From contig JAISAX010000642.1 of the NCBI GenBank assembly GCA_031266495.1, positions 1-8,239 of the forward strand: 8,239 nucleotides of DNA, written 5' to 3'. Origin of the DNA: Opitutaceae bacterium. GTDB taxonomy: Bacteria > Verrucomicrobiota > Verrucomicrobiae > Opitutales > Opitutaceae. Below the pieces are notes generated by a model that was not told the DNA's origin, did not search any database, and saw only the letters and a list, made by a program, of their open reading frames with translations. The first letter of the stretch is position 1. Each line of letters begins with the position of its first letter. The position numbers and the translations under genes are program-made. Shown in pieces: positions 1-6,733 of this stretch.

Positions 1-15
1 CCCGCCGCCGCCGCC
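1..15. repeat. GCC/CCG triplet repeat abutting a start codon
   Basis: Positions 1-15 are a C followed by CCG/GCC triplets that run directly into the ATG at 16. It occupies the place where a ribosome-binding site would normally lie. The left end of the repeat is outside the window, so its full length is unknown. Confidence 0.6.
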
Positions 16-738
16 ATGCATTATTACAAGAAAAAAAACGCCTTCACCCTGATCGAACTGCTGGCAGTGATTGTCATCATCGGTATCCTGGCGGCCATCA
101 TCGTGCCCGTGTCACTGAAAGTCCGTGACAATGCGCGGGCCGCCGCCTGCCGTTCCAACCTCAAACAGATGGGCGTGGCGGCGCTGCTCTTTGTCGCGGA
201 ACACAAAGGCCGGCTGCCCCACTACACGATGGATGCCGGCTCCATCACCACGCCCGGCCAGAACGGTCCGGGCATCCGCGAATATCTCGACATACCTTAC
301 AACGCGAACACGCGGGATATCCGGGCGCTGACCGTGTTCACCTGCCCGCAAATGCAACTCGGCAAATGGCCGTCGGCCCAGCGCTACAACCGCACATATG
401 CGGCCAACGGACACGCCTTCAACGAAGAGCACATCGACCCCGCGAACCGCAAAGGCTCCAATGTCGGCTGGCTGAACCAGATCCCGTCCCCGTCCCGGAC
501 CTCCCTCTACATGGACGGCCGCCATAACGTCGAGGCGGCGGACCATCCCGGGCGGTATTTGTATTCTGACTACGTCCGTTCGTCGCAATGGGAAGAACTC
601 CAGTTCCCCCACAACAACAAACAGAACGTCGTGTTCCTCGACGGGCACGTGGAGAGCGTCCCCGCGGGCGCGATAAAAACAGACGGCCTGAAAAACTCCT
701 GGTATCACGAATTCTGGACAGGAGGGTCTTACAAATGA
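16..738 (+). CDS. Prepilin-like protein with H-X9-DG domain
   Basis: 240-aa protein predicted to be exported through the type IV pilin/type II secretion pseudopilin route. A short basic leader (MHYYKKKNA) is followed by FTLIELLAVIVIIGILAAI, a class III prepilin signal: predicted cleavage between A9 and F10, Glu at +5 (E14), then one hydrophobic helix. The -1 residue is Ala rather than the usual Gly. The C-terminal part has H199, nine residues, then D209-G210 (HNNKQNVVFLDG), the H-X9-DG motif of prepilin-type processing-associated proteins abundant in Verrucomicrobia and Planctomycetes. The role of these proteins is unknown; surface pseudopilus or polymer-binding roles are only guesses. The start at 16 gives a normal leader length; no ribosome-binding site is visible, only GCC triplets. 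The symporter gene starts 49 bases downstream on the same strand, suggesting co-transcription. Confidence 0.9.
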   Translation: MHYYKKKNAFTLIELLAVIVIIGILAAIIVPVSLKVRDNARAAACRSNLKQMGVAALLFVAEHKGRLPHYTMDAGSITTPGQNGPGIREYLDIPYNANTRDIRALTVFTCPQMQLGKWPSAQRYNRTYAANGHAFNEEHIDPANRKGSNVGWLNQIPSPSRTSLYMDGRHNVEAADHPGRYLYSDYVRSSQWEELQFPHNNKQNVVFLDGHVESVPAGAIKTDGLKNSWYHEFWTGGSYK

Positions 739-741
739 CGC

Positions 742-772
742 CCCTGGCCAGGGCGGGCAGGCTCGTGGAGCC
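742..772. repeat. Palindrome and small hairpin between pseudopilin and symporter genes
   Basis: In the 49-base gap there is a perfect 12-base palindrome (CCCTGGCCAGGG, 742-753) followed by a 5-bp stem with a 3-base loop (GGCTC-GTG-GAGCC, 760-772). There is no T-run after them, so this is not a classic intrinsic terminator. It could be an mRNA processing or attenuating structure, or chance in GC-rich DNA. Confidence 0.3.
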
Positions 773-787
773 GGACGGATTGCCGCG

Positions 788-2845
788 ATGAACATGCATC
801 CCGTTGACTGGATGATCCCCGCCGGGATCATTATTCTCCTGTTTGCCATTTGCCGCCATGCGTCGCGATTGACGAACAGCGTGGCCGATTTTCTCGCGGC
901 CAATCGCATGGCCGGCCGTTACCTGCTTGCCATCGGACAAGGGATGACCGGGCTGGGCGCCATCACCATCGCGGCCAATTTCGAAAAATACTACCAGGCC
1001 GGTTTCGCCGCCTGGTGGTGGATGCAGATGGTGGCGCCCATCGGCCTCGTGCTGGCGCTCTCGGGCTTCGTCATCTACCGCTACCGCGAGACGCGCGCGC
1101 TCACCATGGCGCAATTCTTCGAGATGCGCTACAGCCGCCGGTTTCGCGTTTTTTCCGGCGTCCTCGCATGGACGTCAGGGATTTTTAACTACGGAATCTT
1201 TCCCGCCGTGAGCGCGCGCTTCCTGGTCCATTTCACCGGTCTGCCCCAACACGTGGAGTGGCTCGGTTGCACGATCCCGACAATCGCGCCCGTCATGCTT
1301 GTGCTGCTGGCGACAGCCATGGCGATGACGCTCTTCGGCGGCCAGATCTCGATCATGATCACGGACATGCTCCAGGGGCAGTTCGTGATGCTCGCCATGC
1401 TTCTGATCCTGGGCATCCTGTTCTGGCACATGCCCTGGAGCGACGTGCTGGCAGGTCTGCGCCAGGCACCGGAGGGGCAATCGCGCATCAATCCGTTCGG
1501 GCAGGGAAAGGTGACGGATTTCAACGTGTGGTTTTTCCTGATGATGGGTGTGCTGCAGGTTTACGGCACGCGAGCCTGGCAGGGCCAGCAGGGCTATGCC
1601 GCCGCCGCGCGCTCGCCGCACGAGGCGCGCATGGCGGGCATCCTGGGCGAGTTTCGCGGACTGCTCATCACACTCGTCATACTGATGATCCCGGTCTTCA
1701 TCTTCGCGTATCTCCACCTGCCGCGATTCGCGGAAAACGCCGTGATGGTGCGGGAGCAACTGGCGCAAATCGGGGACGGGCAAATCCGCAAACAGATGCT
1801 CGTGCCGATGACGCTCGGCAACATCCTGCCGGCCGGTATCATGGGAATCTTCGCCGCGGTGGTCTTCCTCGCCGCCATCTCGACCGACAATACCTACCTG
1901 CACTCATGGGGGAGTATTTTTATCCAGGACGTGCTCCTGCCGTTGCGCAAAAAACCGCTGTCGCCCCGCGCTCACCTGTGGGCGTTGCGGCTCTCGATAG
2001 CGAGCGTGGCGGCGTTCGCGTTTGTGTGGAGCCTGGTGTTCCCCCTGCACGATTACATCTACATGTATTTCCAGATCACGGGCGCGATTTACCTCGGCGG
2101 AGCGGGAGCCGTGATCATCGGCGGCCTCTACTGGAAACGCGGCACGGCGGGCGGCGCGTGGGCGGCGATGATCACGGGGTCAACGCTGGCTGTATCCGGA
2201 ATCCTGTTGCGCAACATTGTCTGGCCCGCGCTGCTTCCGCGCTGGCGCGAGGCCTCGCCCGGCCACCGGCTGTGGGCTTCCCTGCCGGACGCCTTTCCGA
2301 TCAACGGGATGCAGATGTCCTTCTGCTCCGCCATCGCCGCCGTGCTGGCTTACGTGACGGTTTCGCTCCTCTCCAAAACACCGGCGGCGGACATGGACAA
2401 GCTCCTGCATCGCGGCAAGTATGCCGCGACACCGCCGCCGTCGTCGCCGTCGCCCGGCCCCGTTGTCGCTGCGCGGGCCGACCGCGCAGGCCGGCGAAAA
2501 ACGGGGTGGCAACGCCTTGGCGCGGGACCGGAATTCACGCGTGGCGACAAGGTGATTTACGCCCTCAAGATCGGCTGGGTGACGTTTTTCGTTTCCGTTT
2601 TTCTGATCGGGACGACGCTCAACTGGTTCTGGCCGCTTCCGGATGCGGTTTGGGAAAAATGGTGGGGCTTTGCGATCTCCCTCACCCTCGTGGCCGGGCT
2701 GATCACCGCGGTGTGGTTCCTGTGGGGCGGTTTTCATGACCTGTCAGTACTGGCAAAACAACTACGCAATTCCCCACGCGACGCTTCCGATGCCGGCGCC
2801 GTGCCGGATGCGCAACGCGTGCAAATCAATACCGGAAAACAATAA
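788..2845 (+). CDS. Sodium:solute symporter (SSS family) with C-terminal extension
   Basis: 685-aa inner-membrane transporter of the SSS/SLC5 type, expected to import a solute, probably a sugar or related compound, with sodium. About 13 hydrophobic segments in the first ~535 residues fit the family core. The segment around residues 360-379 (AAISTDNTYLHSWGSIFIQD) matches the conserved TM8 region; the adjacent S365-T366 occupy the position of the Ser/Thr pair that ligates sodium in PutP and vSGLT. After the core comes a Pro/Ser linker (PPPSSPSPGP, 549-558), a basic stretch, then two further hydrophobic segments (roughly 595-615 and 625-650) and a polar tail, making it longer than the usual ~500-600 aa. 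The start could be 788 or, two codons later, 794. The substrate cannot be read from sequence; neighbours suggest a carbohydrate. Confidence 0.92.
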   Translation: MNMHPVDWMIPAGIIILLFAICRHASRLTNSVADFLAANRMAGRYLLAIGQGMTGLGAITIAANFEKYYQAGFAAWWWMQMVAPIGLVLALSGFVIYRYRETRALTMAQFFEMRYSRRFRVFSGVLAWTSGIFNYGIFPAVSARFLVHFTGLPQHVEWLGCTIPTIAPVMLVLLATAMAMTLFGGQISIMITDMLQGQFVMLAMLLILGILFWHMPWSDVLAGLRQAPEGQSRINPFGQGKVTDFNVWFFLMMGVLQVYGTRAWQGQQGYAAAARSPHEARMAGILGEFRGLLITLVILMIPVFIFAYLHLPRFAENAVMVREQLAQIGDGQIRKQMLVPMTLGNILPAGIMGIFAAVVFLAAISTDNTYLHSWGSIFIQDVLLPLRKKPLSPRAHLWALRLSIASVAAFAFVWSLVFPLHDYIYMYFQITGAIYLGGAGAVIIGGLYWKRGTAGGAWAAMITGSTLAVSGILLRNIVWPALLPRWREASPGHRLWASLPDAFPINGMQMSFCSAIAAVLAYVTVSLLSKTPAADMDKLLHRGKYAATPPPSSPSPGPVVAARADRAGRRKTGWQRLGAGPEFTRGDKVIYALKIGWVTFFVSVFLIGTTLNWFWPLPDAVWEKWWGFAISLTLVAGLITAVWFLWGGFHDLSVLAKQLRNSPRDASDAGAVPDAQRVQINTGKQ

Positions 2846-2849
2846 CAAG

Positions 2850-2878
2850 CCTCCCTCCCCTACCCCCCCCCCCCCCCC
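2850..2878. repeat. Polypyrimidine tract ending in 16 consecutive C
   Basis: Positions 2863-2878 are an uninterrupted run of 16 C, preceded by the C-rich stretch CCTCCCTCCCCTA (2850-2862). It lies 4 bases after the symporter stop and 55 bases before the likely start of the NagB-like gene, so it is intergenic. The complementary strand carries G-runs of 16, 4 and 3 and could form a G-quadruplex. A homopolymer of this length is prone to slippage in vivo and to miscounting in sequencing. Confidence 0.85.
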
Positions 2879-2933
2879 GGAGCGCCGTCCGCGTGCGATC
2901 CTTTTGCCGATTCGTTCCTTTTCTCGTCCACCC

Positions 2934-3683
2934 ATGCATATAAACAAACTCGAAACCCGCGAACTCGCCGGCGCGGCCGCAGCCCGGCTCGGCGCGGAGC
3001 ATATTCGCCAGGTCATCGCCCGACGCGGCGAGGCCACTATCATCGTCGCCACAGGCGCATCCCAATTCGAGGTGCTTGCGGCGCTGGTCAAGGAGCCGGA
3101 CGTCCGGTGGGAATGCGTGACATTCTTCCACCTCGACGAATACGTCGGCCTGCCCGTCTCGCACCCCGCCTCCTTCCGGCGGTACCTGTGGGAACGCTTC
3201 CACAAACGCCTGCCCGCGCCGCCGCGGCGGTTTTGTTACGTGGATGGCGAGGCCGCCGGGAAAGATGCGCGAGCCGAGTGCGCGCGTATCGGAAACCTGA
3301 TACGCTCGCATCCGGTTGACGTCTGCTTTGCCGGCATCGGCGAAAACGCGCACCTGGCCTTCAACGATCCGCCCGCCGATTTCGACACGGAGGAGCCTTA
3401 TCTGGTGGTGACGCTGGATGAACCCTGCCGCGCCCAGCAAGTGGGGGAAGGCTGGTTCAAAACCGTCGATGAAGTCCCCCGCCAGGCCATCTCGATGTCG
3501 GTGCGCCAGATCCTGAAATCGGACCTCGTCATCATAACCGCGCCGGACGAACGGAAAGCCCGCGCCATCCGCGATTCCGTCGAGGGGCCGGTTACCAATG
3601 CGACGCCGTCCTCCATCCTGCAAACGCACGCCAACACGCATCTGTTTCTCGACCGCGCATCGGCCCGGTTGCTCGCGTCATAA
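2934..3683 (+). CDS. Glucosamine-6-phosphate deaminase/isomerase-like protein (NagB-like)
   Basis: 249-aa cytosolic enzyme of the NagB/6-phosphogluconolactonase fold. The expected reaction is glucosamine-6-phosphate to fructose-6-phosphate plus ammonia, though the exact substrate is uncertain. Visible motifs: ATGASQFEVL (phosphate-loop region near residue 40), FHLDEYVGLP with D68 and E69 matching the catalytic D72 region of E. coli NagB, and GIGENAHLAFNDP with H140 at the catalytic H143 position. Asn138 replaces E. coli D141 and Asp145 replaces E148, as I recall for a NagB-like branch common in Planctomycetes and Verrucomicrobia. The frame stays open upstream to 2736, but that part overlaps the symporter gene and translates the poly-C tract, so I chose the ATG at 2934, whose MHINKLETRELAG N-terminus is plausible for the family. 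No Shine-Dalgarno is visible. The Gfo/Idh/MocA gene follows 40 bases later. Confidence 0.87.
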   Translation: MHINKLETRELAGAAAARLGAEHIRQVIARRGEATIIVATGASQFEVLAALVKEPDVRWECVTFFHLDEYVGLPVSHPASFRRYLWERFHKRLPAPPRRFCYVDGEAAGKDARAECARIGNLIRSHPVDVCFAGIGENAHLAFNDPPADFDTEEPYLVVTLDEPCRAQQVGEGWFKTVDEVPRQAISMSVRQILKSDLVIITAPDERKARAIRDSVEGPVTNATPSSILQTHANTHLFLDRASARLLAS

Positions 3684-3688
3684 CCGGA

Positions 3689-3702
3689 CGGATACGCATC
3701 CG
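3689..3702. repeat. Small hairpin between NagB-like and oxidoreductase genes
   Basis: CGGAT-ACGC-ATCCG is a 5-bp stem with a 4-base loop starting 5 bases after the NagB-like stop codon. No T-run follows; the next runs are A (3716-3721), so it is a poor terminator. Its importance is uncertain. Confidence 0.25.
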
Positions 3703-3723
3703 CCAGCCAACGAATAAAAAACC

Positions 3724-5082
3724 ATGAGCAACCGCATACGATATGCCCTCGTCGGCACGGGCGTCCGCGCCTTCCTGTACCGCGACGCCCTTTCCGGTCC
3801 GCACGCCGCGCACGGTGAGCTCGTCGCCCTTTGCGACATCAATCCCCGGCGCGCCGCCAACTGGCAGGCCTTCTCGGGGCGACATGCCACCGGCCCCGCG
3901 CTTCCCGAACCGCTCCCGGTGTATCCGCCCGCCGACTTCACCCGGATGCTCAAGGACGAACGCGTTGACCGCGTCATCGTCACCAGCATTGACCGCACCC
4001 ACCACCACTACATCTGCGCAGCGATGGAAGCCGGTTGCGACGTCATCTCCGAAAAACCCATGACCACGGACGCCGGCAAGTGCGCCCGCATCCTGCGCAC
4101 CCTGGAGCGCACGGGACGGCAACTCCGCGTCACCTTCAACCTCCGCTACGCGCCGCGCCACGTGAAGGTGAAACAGGTGCTCGCCTCCGGCGCCATCGGC
4201 GACATCCTTTCCGTACACTTCGAGTGGTTGCTGGACACCCGGCATGGCGCCGACTATTTCCGGCGCTGGCACCGCGACAAACGCAACAGCGGCGGCCTCC
4301 TCGTTCACAAATCCACGCACCACTTTGACCTTGCCAACTGGTGGCTCGATTCCGTCCCGGAATCCGTCTTCGCCCAGGGCGGCCTGCGCTTCTACGGACG
4401 CGCGAACGCCGAGGCGCGCGGCCTCACCCGCTTCCACGATCGCGACCGCGACCTCCCCGACCCCTCCGCCGACCCCTTCGCCATCGACCTGAACGCCGAA
4501 CCCGTCCACAAAGCCCTCTACATCGACGCCGAGCCTGACAACGCCTACGTGCGCGACCGCAACGTCTTCAGCGACGGCATCTCCATTGAGGACGATCTCG
4601 GACTGCTCATCACCTACCGTAACCGTATTGTCATGACATACCATCTCACCGCCTATTCGCCGTGGGAAGGTTTCCGTATCGCCTTCAACGGGACCCGGGG
4701 ACGGCTCGAATACGAATCCACCACGCGCCCCTGGCTCAGCCCCGGGGGGCTGGACGACAATCTTGTCCGCAACCTCGGCGTGGGTAGCGCAACAACGGAT
4801 ACGCAGTACGCCGAGCCGGTGTCGCTGGTGTTGCGACCGCACTGGGCGCCGCCGGAGCGCATCCCGATGTCCGGGCTGAACGGAGGCGGGCACGGCGGCG
4901 GCGACCCGCGCATGGTGCGCGATCTTTTTGACCCGTCTGCCCGCGAATCCGATCCGCTTGGCCAGGCCGCCGGGGTGCGCGAGGGCCTGTATTCCGTACT
5001 CTGCGGTGTTGCCGGCAACCAGTCCCTTGCCACCGGCCAGCCCGTCCGCCTCGCCGATCTCGTCCCCGGCCTCCCCGGATAA
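3724..5082 (+). CDS. Gfo/Idh/MocA family oxidoreductase
   Basis: 452-aa NAD(P)-dependent oxidoreductase, expected to oxidise or reduce a sugar or sugar derivative in the cytosol. The N-terminal Rossmann domain begins IRYALVGTGVRAFLYRDAL, with G11, G13 and R15 forming the nucleotide-binding loop and ALCDINPRRAANW as the second strand. E110-K111-P112 is the family EKP motif. The C-terminal alpha/beta domain includes TRHGADYFRRWHRD (about 173-185) and SGGLLVHKSTHHFDLANWW (from 189), where K196 and the H199-x-x-D202 pair occupy the active-site region. A late glycine-rich HGGGDPRMVRDLF segment and an ASN-rich end follow the pattern of homologues in carbohydrate loci. No signal peptide is seen, so it is cytosolic. 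Substrate is unknown. It is the last gene of the four-gene plus-strand run; its ATG follows an A-rich leader (AATAAAAAACC) without a Shine-Dalgarno. Confidence 0.92.
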   Translation: MSNRIRYALVGTGVRAFLYRDALSGPHAAHGELVALCDINPRRAANWQAFSGRHATGPALPEPLPVYPPADFTRMLKDERVDRVIVTSIDRTHHHYICAAMEAGCDVISEKPMTTDAGKCARILRTLERTGRQLRVTFNLRYAPRHVKVKQVLASGAIGDILSVHFEWLLDTRHGADYFRRWHRDKRNSGGLLVHKSTHHFDLANWWLDSVPESVFAQGGLRFYGRANAEARGLTRFHDRDRDLPDPSADPFAIDLNAEPVHKALYIDAEPDNAYVRDRNVFSDGISIEDDLGLLITYRNRIVMTYHLTAYSPWEGFRIAFNGTRGRLEYESTTRPWLSPGGLDDNLVRNLGVGSATTDTQYAEPVSLVLRPHWAPPERIPMSGLNGGGHGGGDPRMVRDLFDPSARESDPLGQAAGVREGLYSVLCGVAGNQSLATGQPVRLADLVPGLPG

Positions 5083-5136
5083 CAGACCGGTGGACGCCGG
5101 GGGCGCCGGCATCGCGCCGCGGTATCCATCGCGTCG

Positions 5137-5871
5137 TTACCGGTCGGCGACCAGATTGCCGTAAGTCACCGCGCCCTTCTTCAGCACGACCGCGTGACCA
5201 TCCACCATCGCCACCGGCGCGCCGTTGCGGCCGCGGTAACGGAGGCCGCGCCGGTCCTGCTCGTCCACGTCGGAATCGGTCGGGACAAACGCGGTGAGCG
5301 CTTTCGTGCTGCCCCTGTTTTGAAATTCGGACGGCTCCGAAAACGTCGCAAACGTCCACGTATTCGACCGCTGCGCGGCTTCCCCGACAAGGATCACCTG
5401 CGACGGTCTTGCGACTTGGGAACGCGGCAGGCGGTTGTCTCCGTCGGATGTATTCGAACAAAGAATACCATGCACCGAATACGTGGAGGGCATCGCGTTG
5501 CCCGTCGTGTTGTCCTTGACCGGCAGCAAGGCCAGCGGAGACACATAGAGGCTCCCCCGCGCGGAAAGAACTTTTTTGGGCAGGCCGATGTAGGGGACCA
5601 GTTCCGATGTCCAGTACAACTCGCTTTCGCCCTGCTTGTAATAGTAGCCCGGAGGAAACAGGTCCTTGTTATCGTTGGCATACGTGTTCATCGCCAGCGC
5701 GATTTGCCGGAGGTTCGAGACCGACCTGACCTCGCGGGCCGCCTTTCGCACCGTCCCCACGGTCGAGAGGACGATGGCTGCCAGAATGCCGATGATCGCG
5801 ATGACCGTGAGAAGTTCGATCAGCGTGAACGCGCGTGAATCGCCGTCGCGATGGACGTTGGGAGATGTCAT
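5137..5871 (-). CDS. Prepilin-like protein, type II secretion pseudopilin family
   Basis: 244-aa protein with a class III prepilin signal: polar leader MTSPNVHRDGDSRA, predicted cleavage between A14 and F15, FTLIELLTVIAIIGILAAI with Glu at +5 (E19), then a helix with VRKAAREVRSVSNLRQIALAMNTYANDNKDLFPPGYYY, the standard start of this family. The C-terminus has ...RNGAPVAMVDGHAVVLKKGAV, aligned with the H-X9-DG region, but the residue ten before the DG is Gly, so the His is missing or shifted. Like the pseudopilin-like protein at the left end, it has Ala at -1. It is the second gene of a minus-strand pair, 36 bases after the PEP-CTERM gene, and converges with the oxidoreductase gene (54-base gap). 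The leader before its ATG is A-rich (A7 at 5876-5882) with only a weak GGA. Confidence 0.9.
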   Translation of the reverse strand: MTSPNVHRDGDSRAFTLIELLTVIAIIGILAAIVLSTVGTVRKAAREVRSVSNLRQIALAMNTYANDNKDLFPPGYYYKQGESELYWTSELVPYIGLPKKVLSARGSLYVSPLALLPVKDNTTGNAMPSTYSVHGILCSNTSDGDNRLPRSQVARPSQVILVGEAAQRSNTWTFATFSEPSEFQNRGSTKALTAFVPTDSDVDEQDRRGLRYRGRNGAPVAMVDGHAVVLKKGAVTYGNLVADR

Positions 5872-5907
5872 GATGTTTTTTTCCAGGCCAGTTGTCGCAA
5901 ATAACCG

Positions 5908-6696
5908 TTAGCAAATCGCGGGCCGGCGACGGCCAGCCAGACGGCGCGCCGCCACGGCCCCGCCGACGATACCGGCAAACAGCAACGCCGTCGTCGAAAC
6001 CTCCGGAACGGCCAGATCGATGCCCGGCGTCACGGCAAGATTGTCGAAGTAGATTATCTGCCGGCCCACCCCTCCGCTGTTGGTAAACACGAGCGTGATA
6101 CTCGTCACGCTGCCGAGAACATCCGTCAGCGAAGCATTCCCCATCCCTCCGACCAGGGATGCCGTCGCCTCGTCAAACCGGAACGAGAAGGGTGTGTAGC
6201 TGGAAGTGGAAATGGGGTTCCCGTCGGAGACCAGCGTCTGCGTTGGCGTGGACCAGACCGAGGTGGTCGTCAGGGTTGGATCACCATTGGCGATCTGCGC
6301 CGCCACCAGCGTATCGGACGTTGTCGCAATTCCGCTGGAATGGAGCACAACCGCGAGATCCACCGTAAAAACCGTGCCGGGTCTGTAGGCCTGTGCCGAA
6401 GCGAACGTGTAACGAACGAACCCGAGGTTCCCTGCCGCCCAGTTGGTAAAAAAATCGGCGCCGCGACTCGTCTGCCCGTCGCGGACGCTGTAGATGCCAT
6501 CTGTCGTGGCTGACACGCCGTTTTTCGCACTCACCGTCCAGGAAGTATTCTGGTTTTGAACATAATATATAAGTTTCGATTCATCATATATATATCCGTC
6601 GAAGTTATCGATCATTACCGGCTGCGCGTGCATGAAGAAGGGAGAAACTCCCGCAATTACCATCAGGGGTGAGAGGATGTATTTTGAATGTTTCAT
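5908..6696 (-). CDS. PEP-CTERM sorting domain-containing protein
   Basis: 262-aa exported protein. An N-terminal signal peptide (hydrophobic IL..LMVIAGVSPFFMHA, likely cut after A24) leads to a Thr/Ser-rich body of about 205 residues with alternating hydrophobic residues, probably a beta-sandwich; the late LVFTNSGG...IYFDNLAVTP stretch is typical just before sorting signals in this class. The C-terminus is a PEP-CTERM tripartite signal: VPEVSTTALL (PEVS in place of the common PEPS, P at 231), a hydrophobic helix, then an Arg-rich tail (RRLAGRRRP). Such proteins are processed by an exosortase and displayed or secreted, often with exopolysaccharide. No catalytic domain is recognised; carbohydrate binding is possible but unproven. 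It is the promoter-proximal gene of the minus-strand pair, divergent from the ROK regulator. The start 9 bases inside the longest ROK reading frame argues for a later ROK start. Confidence 0.9.
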   Translation of the reverse strand: MKHSKYILSPLMVIAGVSPFFMHAQPVMIDNFDGYIYDESKLIYYVQNQNTSWTVSAKNGVSATTDGIYSVRDGQTSRGADFFTNWAAGNLGFVRYTFASAQAYRPGTVFTVDLAVVLHSSGIATTSDTLVAAQIANGDPTLTTTSVWSTPTQTLVSDGNPISTSSYTPFSFRFDEATASLVGGMGNASLTDVLGSVTSITLVFTNSGGVGRQIIYFDNLAVTPGIDLAVPEVSTTALLFAGIVGGAVAARRLAGRRRPAIC

Positions 6697-6704
6697 CGGC
6701 TGAA

Positions 6705-6733
6705 ATATTTTCCGGTTTTCATGGAAACATCAA
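6705..6733 (-). promoter_or_regulatory. Candidate sigma70-like promoter of the PEP-CTERM gene
   Basis: Read on the minus strand, TTGATG (6733-6728) and AAATAT (6710-6705) are separated by 17 bases. The -10 ends only 8 bases before the ATG, so transcription would start at or next to the start codon, giving a leaderless message. The match is modest and the region is AT-rich, so this is a weak call. Confidence 0.25.
6715..6728. promoter_or_regulatory. Quasi-palindromic operator candidate
   Basis: GTTTTCATGGAAAC is a 14-base inverted repeat with one mismatched (wobble) pair. It lies between the candidate -35 and -10 of the PEP-CTERM promoter and 73 bases upstream of the ROK start, a position where a repressor would block the minus-strand promoter. 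The adjacent ROK protein is the obvious candidate binder, by proximity only. Confidence 0.3.

Noticed and set aside
112..909. 265-aa open frame on the minus strand
   Set aside because: It is antisense to the first pseudopilin-like gene and the start of the symporter; no motif is seen.
1258..2739. 493-aa open frame on the plus strand inside the symporter gene
   Set aside because: It is out of frame with the symporter, rich in Arg/His/Ala with no domain, while the symporter frame shows membrane segments and the sodium-site pair.
2736..2933. N-terminal extension of the NagB-like gene
   Set aside because: It would overlap the symporter end in another frame and translate the poly-C tract as poly-proline; homology to the family begins near 2934.
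5096..5110. Hairpin in the convergent gap as a terminator
   Set aside because: GCCGG-GGGCG-CCGGC has only a 5-bp stem and no T-run on either strand.
3592..5112. 506-aa open frame on the minus strand
   Set aside because: It is fully antisense to the Gfo/Idh/MocA gene, which has clear family motifs. Its composition (Gly/Val/Ala/Glu-rich, no recognisable domain) is typical of antisense frames in GC-rich DNA.
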